A DNA stretch of 64,000 nt from Paulinella micropora (taxonomy: Eukaryota; Cercozoa; Imbricatea; Euglyphida): assembly GCA_009731375.1 (NCBI GenBank), contig BJOX01000359.1, forward strand, positions 24,962 to 88,961, read 5' to 3'. Positions 56,200 to 64,000 of the stretch are shown here, piece after piece. The notes beneath the pieces were generated by a model. It did no database searches. It had not been told where the DNA came from and saw only the letters and a program-made list of their open reading frames with translations. The first letter of the stretch is position 1. The number at the start of each line of letters is the position of its first letter. The position numbers and the translations under genes were made by a program.

Positions 56200-56934
56200 G
56201 TGGCCCAACTGATGTTACCGCATGACCGGGATCATCCTCCGATCAGCGGCCTAGACTGGCTTTCTATGCACATGGCTTCGGAGCCATATATATTACTCGT
56301 CACATCAGATGACATCACCGGGCTATTTCCAGACCCCGTTTTGATGCTCTCAGAGCGACTATGCCGACAATACCTGGACGAACAGAAAGAAAAGAAGGCC
56401 GAACCGCCTAAACCCAAGTTCGGCCCGGATACAATTAGCTCCAACCTTACTCCCCCTCAGAAGAAAAGAGCGAAAGATTTCCTCGAGCGTTACGGCGGCC
56501 GATTCCTAGATAAGGCTGGCTTTTTTACGCACACTGTTATCTCTTTGAAGCTATGTTCAGGCGCAAAGCCCATTTGGGTTCCTTGCCCCCGATGGACGCC
56601 TGCTGTTCGAGAGTTCCTGACCCAGTGGGCAGACGAAATGCTTGCCACCGGCCGCTATAGCTTCGCCTCTCCAAATTGTGAGTGGGTTACTCGGCCGTGC
56701 CCCGTAGGCAAGTTTGACTCCCTCTTACAGGATCATTTTAGAGGCATCCGCATGGTTTTCGATTACCGCGCGGTCAACGCCCGACTCCTCCTTCCGGTCC
56801 CCGGCCTTCCTAACCCCGATCATCACATCTCCGCGCTGGATATGGTTGATGGTTTCTTGTATCTCAAGATCGACCCAACAGACGACAGCCGCGACATCCT
56901 CGCCGTTACTTATGGACTCCGCGTGGACTTCTAG
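56200..56934 (+). CDS. G2 copy 2: protease end and RT fingers
   Basis: Same protein as 50447-51181, same TAG. The protease DSCAS site is at 56093-56107. Confidence 0.83.
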   Translation: MAQLMLPHDRDHPPISGLDWLSMHMASEPYILLVTSDDITGLFPDPVLMLSERLCRQYLDEQKEKKAEPPKPKFGPDTISSNLTPPQKKRAKDFLERYGGRFLDKAGFFTHTVISLKLCSGAKPIWVPCPRWTPAVREFLTQWADEMLATGRYSFASPNCEWVTRPCPVGKFDSLLQDHFRGIRMVFDYRAVNARLLLPVPGLPNPDHHISALDMVDGFLYLKIDPTDDSRDILAVTYGLRVDF

Positions 56935-56945
56935 TCCCCAACTAT

Positions 56946-57463
56946 ATGACGCAGGGTATTCACTGCGCCCCTGGCGACTTCCAACGCGCAGTCGACAAAT
57001 CTTTTGGCCATCTCCCTTTCTGGGATCAGACGGCCGCGGCCTACATCGACGACGTACACGTGGCCCATGACGACTTCGACGCTCATATAGACCAACTGGA
57101 GAAGCTTATGCAGGCTGCGGAGGCAGCCGGCTGTTACTTCGCCTCAGATAAGCTACGCATCGGTTACAACTCCCTTCCCGTGCTAGGCAAGGTCTGCAGC
57201 AAGAAAGCCGTCGCCGCCGACACCAGCAAGATAGACGCGATCCTGAAGATATCCGAACCGCAGAATATTACCGAGTTTCGATCCATACTCGGTATTACCA
57301 ACTTTATTCAGGCTCATATTCCCAACTATTCTCGCTTGGTCGCGCCGCTCTCCGATCTACTCAAGTCTTCGAACGCCCGGCCCCCGGGACCCAACTTCTT
57401 CCGTGAGAAAGAAAAGAAATGCTTCGCTAAGCTCAAGCGTGTTCTGACAATGATTCGCTACCG
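56946..57463 (+). CDS. G2 copy 2: RT palm (YIDD) and thumb
   Basis: Same protein as 51193-51710; the frame stays open out of register to 57572. RNase H TDAS lies at 57506-57517 in another frame. Confidence 0.86.
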
Positions 57464-57582
57464 ATCTTCGCCAACTACGACAAGACGCAGCGGCTCTATC
57501 TTCGGACGGACGCCAGCATCGTCAGCATCGGCGGAGCTCTACATTCGGGCCCTGAAAAGTCCGCACCCGTAATTTCTTATTT

Positions 57583-57819
57583 TTGCTTAAATTCACTGAT
57601 ACTCAATCTCGGTGGGTCACATATGTTCGGGAAGCTTACGGTATAATTTACGGTGTCCAGCAATCGCGTTACTATATCGACGCTAGTGATCATCCGCTGA
57701 CTATCGTCACGGATCATCGCCCGCTCATATGGCTATACCATGCCAGAAGCCCGATGGTTGTTAGCTGGGTCCTAGACCACCTACAAACTATTCGCTTCAA
57801 GGTGGAATACGTTCACTGA
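57583..57819 (+). CDS. G2 copy 2: RNase H, ends at the same TGA
   Basis: Same protein as 51830-52066, with the identical in-frame TGA (57817-57819) followed by the QGKHN...DALSR end. Confidence 0.8.
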   Translation: MLKFTDTQSRWVTYVREAYGIIYGVQQSRYYIDASDHPLTIVTDHRPLIWLYHARSPMVVSWVLDHLQTIRFKVEYVH

Positions 57820-58136
57820 CAGGGTAAACATAATCTCCTTCCTGATGCCCTCTCTCGTATTCCTTGTATATCGCCCGGCCAACCCACCCTCCAATGGGGA
57901 AGTCGAAGCGACGAATCAGCTACTGGACACAATCCTGGCTACTATGTTACAGTCCAGTGGACACTCCTTTTGGCTCACGATTGAAGGCAGCCACCCGCAA
58001 TTAGACGCGCGCTTTAAGAAGCACGACTGTCGAATTTTGCGCGGTGCACCGACGATCAAGACCTTACAGGCCCCATGAGACTATGCCATAGTCATCCCGT
58101 CCGCGGAGCGTGCTCCGGAAGTAGCCCGTCAACTTT

Positions 58137-58571
58137 TTGCTCTCAATAAGCCTTTTGCTGTACTCGTTCCTCAGGACATGGTACACCTCGTACCCAACGG
58201 TGAGACCATCTCCCGCGAAACAGTCTTGGCATGTCACAGTGACTGCTTGTTCATATTTTGGATTGGATCGTCACGCTGTGCTCAATATGTATGCCACATC
58301 ACATGCCTCTCGCGTCACGCGCGCGGATATCCAGTCAGCGCAAAAGGATGATCCCGTTTTGAAACCGCTTTGGGACGGATCTACATCTATCGGCCAGGGT
58401 AATACTCTCCTCTTTCTCAAGGGAGGCCTAGCGGTACATATCATGCCCGACCGCTCCCGCCGCATATATGTTCCGAACCCCCTCATACGCAAGCTTGTCT
58501 CCCATGCTCACTTGATCCAGAACCACGCAAAGGTACCCACCCTTGCCCCATTGTCTCCCATGCTCACTTGA
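58137..58571 (+). CDS. G2 copy 2: integrase zinc region
   Basis: Same as 52384-52818, including the 57-bp partial duplication. The first ~35 residues are out of frame. Confidence 0.7.
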   Translation: MLSISLLLYSFLRTWYTSYPTVRPSPAKQSWHVTVTACSYFGLDRHAVLNMYATSHASRVTRADIQSAQKDDPVLKPLWDGSTSIGQGNTLLFLKGGLAVHIMPDRSRRIYVPNPLIRKLVSHAHLIQNHAKVPTLAPLSPMLT

Positions 58572-58613
58572 TCCATCAGATACATATGGTTCGGACCTGA
58601 TGGGAAAGACAGG

Positions 58614-59246
58614 ATGCACGCCGACATTGAGGCTATCCTCAGAGATTGCCACTTTTATCAACTTTTTCACGCCCGCCTCAAACTTAATCATGGCCGCTAT
58701 AACTCATTAGTCTGGAACCATCCAGGTCAAGCTATAGGCATAGATCATATTCATGTAGGCATAGAAGGCGTACTCGAGCAGTACGTGTTAACTATAGTCG
58801 ATCTATTTGCAGGTTACCTACTGTTTATTCCAGTCGTTTCCACCACAGTGACTGCTGAGGAGACCGGAAAACCAAAAAAGCAAACCCATCGGGCAAGAAT
58901 GGTCTCTACGGAGGCCATCCTATCTGACGATCATGATCTTTCCGTGGCAATCTTGCCAAGGCCTTCTTGGCAGGAATCGAATGGCTCACCACTGCGCCAT
59001 TCAGGCACTCACAGACAAGGACAAGAAGGCTTGGCCCAAGGCCATGCCAGCCCTATCGTTCTCGCAGAACACTTACGTCTCAACCGCCACCGGCGTATCA
59101 TGGCCCGCCAGCCACGTATATCAATCGACATCTTCGACGCTCCCGAAGTCATCGCTGAACGCGCGGCCCGGTCAACCGCCGCAATGACTAAGTCTGGCTC
59201 GACGGCCATCCAGACATCGATCCCCAACTCGACACTCTCCGCCTAG
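58614..59246 (+). CDS. G2 copy 2: integrase core
   Basis: Same as 52861-53493: D1 and D2 present, correct reading leaves this frame near 58923. Confidence 0.75.
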   Translation: MHADIEAILRDCHFYQLFHARLKLNHGRYNSLVWNHPGQAIGIDHIHVGIEGVLEQYVLTIVDLFAGYLLFIPVVSTTVTAEETGKPKKQTHRARMVSTEAILSDDHDLSVAILPRPSWQESNGSPLRHSGTHRQGQEGLAQGHASPIVLAEHLRLNRHRRIMARQPRISIDIFDAPEVIAERAARSTAAMTKSGSTAIQTSIPNSTLSA

Positions 59247-59483
59247 CCCGGATTGCTGTCACGGCGTACATCAAGGAATACGTTTCCTTTACGCGCAAGG
59301 CCTCCAACGAACAGAAGAGCAAGCAACGGCCACGCAAACTACCCGATTGGAAGGTAGGTGACCGAGTCACGGTCTACCGTCCCAAACAATCCACCAAAGG
59401 TGTTCCCGCCTCCTCCGTTCTTCAAGACGACGGCTCGTACATCATATTGGGAAACCCTCCAATAACAGTTTTCGCCTCCGACA

Positions 59484-60059
59484 CGAGCACACCAACAAGG
59501 TCCTCCGCAAGATCGACATCGCGCACCTTAGCCCCTACACGGCCCCGACAGACACGGCTCAAATCATCGACCCGGTCCGGGATCAGGAACACAATGACGA
59601 CAAGAAGGACTACGCTATTGGCGAGGTTATAGCTTCATCGACGATGGCTCACTCAAGTTAGGAATGATCATGGACGAAGACCCCACGGACGACCGCGACG
59701 ACTTCCGGGTCCACCAGCTAGTCACTTCGCTATCCAACATGCAATACCGCCCAGTCTACGTGGAACCGGTTACCCATCCTGACTGCACTGTTACAGAAGG
59801 ACTGACACATCTACAATGGACGCGGCCTCTCAACTCCTGGAAGAAGATGACACTCGACAGCGAAAACGATCAAGTTGTACATCGGAATATCCAGTTCAAG
59901 CCGAACTCCAACAACAAGTTTAAGGGTTACATCATTCCCGACCAACTAAAACGTCTACGTAAGCCCGGGAGGCTTACAACGGTAAGACTTGAAATACGAA
60001 TTCCACGTCTTCAAGACTTTGAAATCGAAGTAGACACTCAAGTGGTTTTTATTTTTTGA
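59484..60059 (+). CDS. G2 copy 2: extra C-terminal domain
   Basis: Same as 53731-54306 except one Ala-to-Thr change at the acidic DEDP(A/T)DD stretch. Same shift near 59625. Confidence 0.58.
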
Positions 60060-60317
60060 ATCCCCGACTGACTCTTTTTTCTACCACATAACCGTGGGCC
60101 TCACTAAACAAGTTAGCGTCTTCTACCNNNNNNNNNNNNNNNNNNNNNNNNNCCGACTCCTCCTTCCGGTCCCCGGCCTTCCTAACCCCGATCATCACAT
60201 CTCCGCGCTGGATATGGTTGATGGTTTCTTGCATCTCAAGATCGACCCAACAGACGACAGCCGCGACATCCTCGCCGTTACTTATGGACTCCGCGTGGAC
60301 TTCTAGTCCCCAACTAT

Positions 60318-60835
60318 ATGACGCAGGGTATTCACTGCGCCCCTGGCGACTTCCAACGCGCAGTCGACAAATCTTTTGGCCATCTCCCTTTCTGGGATCA
60401 GACGGCCGCGGCCTACATCGACGACGTACACGTGGCCCATGACGACTTCGACGCTCATATAGACCAACTGGAGAAGCTTATGCAGGCTGCGGAGGCAGCC
60501 GGCTGTTACTTCGCCTCAGATAAGCTACGCATCGGTTACAACTCCCTTCCCGTGCTAGGCAAGGTCTGCAGCAAGAAAGCAGTCGCCGCCGACACCAGCA
60601 AGATAGACGCGATCCTGAAGATATCCGAACCGCAGAATATTACCGAGTTTCGATCCATACTCGGTATTACCAACTTTATTCAGGCTCATATTCCCAACTA
60701 TTCTCGCTTGGTCGCGCCGCTCTCCGATCTACTCAAGTCTTCGAACGCCCGGCCCCCGGGACCCAACTTCTTCCGTGAGAAAGAAAAGAAATGCTTCGCT
60801 AAGCTCAAGCGTGTTCTGACAATGATTCGCTACCG
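60318..60835 (+). CDS. G2 copy 3: RT palm (YIDD) and thumb
   Basis: Same protein as 51193-51710. Confidence 0.85.
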
Positions 60836-60954
60836 ATCTTCGCCAACTACGACAAGACGCAGCGGCTCTATCTTCGGACGGACGCCAGCATCGTCAGCAT
60901 CGGCGGAGCTCTACATTCGGGCCCTGAAAAGTCCGCACCCGTAATTTCTTATTT

Positions 60955-61191
60955 TTGCTTAAATTCACTGATACTCAATCTCGGTGGGTCACATATGTTC
61001 GGGAAGCTTACGGTATAATTTACGGTGTCCAGCAATCGCGTTACTATATCGACGCTAGTGATCATCCGCTGACTATCGTCACGGATCATCGCCCGCTCAT
61101 ATGGCTATACCATGCCAGAAGCCCGATGGTTGTTAGCTGGGTCCTAGACCACCTACAAACTATTCGCTTCAAGGTGGAATACGTTCACTGA
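60955..61191 (+). CDS. G2 copy 3: RNase H
   Basis: Same protein as 51830-52066, again ending in TGA before the QGKHN continuation. Confidence 0.8.
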   Translation: MLKFTDTQSRWVTYVREAYGIIYGVQQSRYYIDASDHPLTIVTDHRPLIWLYHARSPMVVSWVLDHLQTIRFKVEYVH

Positions 61192-61985
61192 CAGGGTAAA
61201 CATAATCTCCTTCCTGATGCCCTCTCTCGTATTCCTTGTATATCGCCCGGCCAACCCACCCTCCAATGGGGAAGTCGAAGCGACGAATCAGCTACTGGAC
61301 ACAATCCTGGCTACTATGTTACAGTCCAGTGGACACTCCTTTTGGCTCACGATTGAAGGCAGCCACCCGCAATTAGACGCGCGCTTTAAGAAGCACGACT
61401 GTCGAATTTTGCGCGGTGCACCGACGATCAAGACCTTACAGGCCCCATGAGACTATGCCATAGTCATCCCGTCCGCGGAGCGTGCTCCGGAAGTAGCCCG
61501 TCAACTTTTTGCTCTCAATAAGCCTTTTGCTGTACTCGTTCCTCAGGACATGGTACACCTCGTACCCAACGGTGAGACCATCTCCCGCGAAACAGTCTTG
61601 GCATGTCACAGTGACTGCTTGTTCATATTTTGGATTGGATCGTCACGCTGTGCTCAATATGTATGCCACATCACATGCCTCTCGCGTCACGCGCGCGGAT
61701 ATCCAGTCAGCGCAAAAGGATGATCCCGTTTTGAAACCGCTTTGGGACGGATCTACATCTATCGGCCAGGGTAATACTCTCCTCTTTCTCAAGGGAGGCC
61801 TAGCGGTACATATCATGCCCGACCGCTCCCGCCGCATATATGTTCCGAACCCCCTCATACGCAAGCTTGTCTCCCATGCTCACTTGATCCAGAACCACGC
61901 AAAGGTACCCACCCTTGCCCCATTGTCTCCCATGCTCACTTGATCCATCAGATACATATGGTTCGGACCTGATGGGAAAGACAGG

Positions 61986-62618
61986 ATGCACGCCGACATT
62001 GAGGCTATCCTCAGAGATTGCCACTTTTATCAACTTTTTCACGCCCGCCTCAAACTTAATCATGGCCGCTATAACTCATTAGTCTGGAACCATCCAGGTC
62101 AAGCTATAGGCATAGATCATATTCATGTAGGCATAGAAGGCGTACTCGAGCAGTACGTGTTAACTATAGTCGATCTATTTGCAGGTTACCTACTGTTTAT
62201 TCCAGTCGTTTCCACCACAGTGACTGCTGAGGAGACCGGAAAACCAAAAAAGCAAACCCATCGGGCAAGAATGGTCTCTACGGAGGCCATCCTATCTGAC
62301 GATCATGATCTTTCCGTGGCAATCTTGCCAAGGCCTTCTTGGCAGGAATCGAATGGCTCACCACTGCGCCATTCAGGCACTCACAGACAAGGACAAGAAG
62401 GCTTGGCCCAAGGCCATGCCAGCCCTATCGTTCTCGCAGAACACTTACGTCTCAACCGCCACCGGCGTATCATGGCCCGCCAGCCACGTATATCAATCGA
62501 CATCTTCGACGCTCCCGAAGTCATCGCTGAACGCGCGGCCCGGTCAACCGCCGCAATGACTAAGTCTGGCTCGACGGCCATCCAGACATCGATCCCCAAC
62601 TCGACACTCTCCGCCTAG
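61986..62618 (+). CDS. G2 copy 3: integrase core
   Basis: Same frame as 52861-53493 with D1 and D2. Confidence 0.75.
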   Translation: MHADIEAILRDCHFYQLFHARLKLNHGRYNSLVWNHPGQAIGIDHIHVGIEGVLEQYVLTIVDLFAGYLLFIPVVSTTVTAEETGKPKKQTHRARMVSTEAILSDDHDLSVAILPRPSWQESNGSPLRHSGTHRQGQEGLAQGHASPIVLAEHLRLNRHRRIMARQPRISIDIFDAPEVIAERAARSTAAMTKSGSTAIQTSIPNSTLSA

Positions 62619-62760
62619 CCCGGATTGCTGTCACGGCGTACATCAAGGAATACGTTTCCTTTACGCGCAAGGCCTCCAACGAACAGAAGAGCAAGCAACG
62701 GCCACGCAAACTACCCGATTGGAAGGTAGGTGACCGAGTCACGGTCTACCNNNNNNNNNN

Positions 62761-63503
62761 GGACTGGCCCCCTAATACTATATCATAGGATATCCGCCTT
62801 ATACAAGGGTATGTCATTAAAAAAGACAATGTACTTACGATCTCCCTGTGAATAATAATAATAATAATGATAATGATAAGAAGAAGAAGGAGATCAAAGG
62901 GGGAATCGTACTACAGCACCACGTTGCTTGTATTTTTTATTAATAGTACGTTTGTTCTTGACATACTGCCGAAAAAAAAATTGAGGGGAAGGAGTTCAAA
63001 ATTTACAAGAAAGGCTAGAGAATCCGCTTTGACGTGCCGTATGAGGATATATTTATCGTCTTTTAGCGTCTATCCGTGGGTCGATGCGCTGTGTGGCATG
63101 ACTCTCCATAGCGCATACTATTTGCAGAAAGAAATCAGAAGGTGTATGACGAAAATGCTATTTCCGTCATAACAGTCGTTTGGGTGAGAAACAGAGAAAA
63201 GTTAACGTTGAATTAACACTACATTAAATTACGGAGAATTAAAACTGATGTCATTGGAAACGACACTTGATCCATTTATGCATAAACTAGATAACAGATA
63301 AAAGTGCTACATCTACTAGATCTAGTACCTTGATCTTGACTAGCTATAGAACAGCCACACAAGCTAGCTATAGCTTAAGGTGTAGCAGGATCAGGAATTT
63401 TAATCTTAACATAGATCTTGCGTTAATGCAACTTCCTCACTGAAAAAACTTTTCCGACCGGTCGTACGTAAGTATACCGAGCCCACACTACAAGCACGTT
63501 TAT
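62761..63503. other. AT-rich spacer, no supported gene
   Basis: Contains an AATAATAATGATAATG / AAGAAGAAGG microsatellite at 62850-62892 and several CTAGCTATAG-type palindromes at 63340-63380. A 101-codon plus frame (62867-63172) begins in the microsatellite and has no recognisable domain. Confidence 0.5.
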
Positions 63504-63700
63504 TCAAGGTATACCCTGAAACGGTCAAGCTATACCCTGAAAAGCCTCAAGGTATTGATTTCTTTACCTTGAACAGCCTCAAGGTAGTGATTTCTATACT
63601 TTGAAATTGATAAAAACCTTAATGTATTGATTTCTATACCTTGAAACAGCGAAAAAAAATTTCAGTGTTTCAATGTATAAAATTTTATACCTTGAAAGTT
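63504..63700. repeat. Degenerate repeat array (ATACCTTGAAA / CTCAAGGTA)
   Basis: Five to six units of about 35-45 nt, each pairing TCAAGGTAT or TTAATGTAT with GATTTCTATACCTTGAAA. The two halves are partly complementary (CAAGGTAT versus ATACCTTG), so each unit can form a hairpin. Confidence 0.75.
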
Positions 63701-63751
63701 TCAATAGTACGTTCGGCCCGCAATAAGAAATCAGGAAAAGAACGTGCACTC

Positions 63752-63760
63752 GGGAGGGGG
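63752..63760 (+). promoter_or_regulatory. Probable polypurine tract
   Basis: GGGAGGGGG three nucleotides before the TGTAGG start of the LTR at 63764: the position of the plus-strand primer site used in reverse transcription, which marks the LTR as a 3' LTR of a plus-strand element. Confidence 0.55.
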
Positions 63761-63763
63761 TAC

Positions 63764-64000
63764 TGTAGGCATTACCCCCCGGATAGCCGGTAAAAAGTAC
63801 CTTTTCCTGGTGACAGGTGCACCAGCTTGTTTTTCAGTATTATTTGTCCGGATTGGACCTGATGCCATTTTATTCCTGGTCTGTTGCCGTTTTCCTTTTT
63901 GGCTTCACTGAGCTAATACAACGAGACATCATTCTCATTCTTGAGGACTGTGTTTGGTTGTATTACCGACTTTTTACGAGCTATCGTTGGGGGCATTACA
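63764..64000 (+). repeat. Probable 3' LTR of a plus-strand element, 237 bp
   Basis: Starts TGTAGGCATTACCCCCC and ends GGGGGCATTACA at the window edge: TGTA...TACA ends with C/G-rich inner extensions. It may continue past 64000. No second copy is in the window; which element it belongs to (G2 or another) is unknown. Confidence 0.6.

Larger units (their letters stand above)
55119..60127 (+). repeat. Second assembled copy of G2, 49366-54374 (5009 bp)
   Basis: Offset 5753 throughout, with almost no difference; one is CCCCACGGACG (59681) for CCCCGCGGACG (53929), shared with the fragment at 54498. Starts and ends at N gaps. Contains copies of all G2 pol segments. Confidence 0.88.
60153..62750 (+). 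repeat. Third assembled copy of G2 pol, 51028-53625 (2598 bp)
   Basis: Begins inside RT (CCGACTCCTCCTTCC) after a 25-nt N gap and ends inside the integrase tail at a 10-nt gap. Differences from copy 1 include CTTGCATCTC and a synonymous-looking AGCAGTCGCC near 60580. Contains RT palm (60318-60835), RNase H (60955-61191, same TGA), integrase zinc region (61509-61943) and core (61986-62618). Confidence 0.88.

Noticed and set aside
62867-63172. 101-codon plus-strand frame
   Set aside because: Starts inside a microsatellite, no domain, no neighbours; chance ORF in AT-rich DNA.
1-64000. tRNA, rRNA and cellular housekeeping genes
   Set aside because: No cloverleaf-like TTC-loop sequence, rRNA stretch or cellular domain was recognised by eye. 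A covariance-model search would be needed to exclude small RNAs.

Overview
The window is repeat-rich eukaryotic DNA from a draft assembly. Nearly all recognisable coding sequence belongs to LTR retrotransposons: Gag twin zinc knuckles, retropepsin remnants, integrase, reverse transcriptase (RT) and RNase H (RH). I found no cellular housekeeping gene, rRNA, tRNA or CRISPR. Consensus-like splice sites, twenty N gaps and homopolymer indels between near-identical copies support a eukaryotic draft. The host is not identifiable from this window; a protist such as a perkinsid or other alveolate is only a guess. Bounds given are open-frame bounds. Most copia gag frames have no usable ATG, so they are not start-codon calls.

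Layout. (1) 1-7455, minus strand: G1, a Ty3/gypsy element read from a true gag ATG at 7455 through a protease-like region and RT to RH; integrase lies off the left edge. 7456-11419 is mostly non-coding, with a leader-like GT-rich stretch and a C homopolymer running into a gap. (2) 11420-30897: two Ty1/copia elements, one inside the other. Host element C1 (minus) is cut inside its RH gene by C2 (plus). C2 has a 457-bp 5' LTR at 11696-12152, a truncated 3' LTR at 20607-20769, and flanks CGAAT/CGAAC that look like a 5-bp target duplication. The C1 RH reading frame resumes exactly across the insertion. C2 carries a complete MYND zinc-finger signature between Gag and protease. (3) 31046-35528 repeats the C1 5' part. 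(4) 36078-41707 (C3) and 43430-46544 (C4) are two related minus-strand copia copies with complementary losses: C3 keeps protease-like and integrase regions but lost RT, while C4 keeps RT/RH but lost protease and integrase. (5) 46545-62750: G2, a plus-strand Ty3/gypsy element with a long unusual N-terminal region, protease remnant, RT, RH, integrase and an extra C-terminal domain, present three times in the scaffold. (6) 62761-63763 is AT-rich with a short repeat array, followed by a purine tract and a probable LTR, 63764-64000.

Much of the apparent tandem duplication is probably scaffolding redundancy: sequences on the two sides of most 10-N gaps overlap at near identity for about 120 bp to 5 kb. 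The contig starting at 25595 overlaps by about 19 bp the contig ending at 22597 and restores the order of C1, so 22608-25584 looks like a misplaced redundant contig. Copies of the same block differ by single bases in homopolymers, so some frameshifts may be sequence errors rather than decay.
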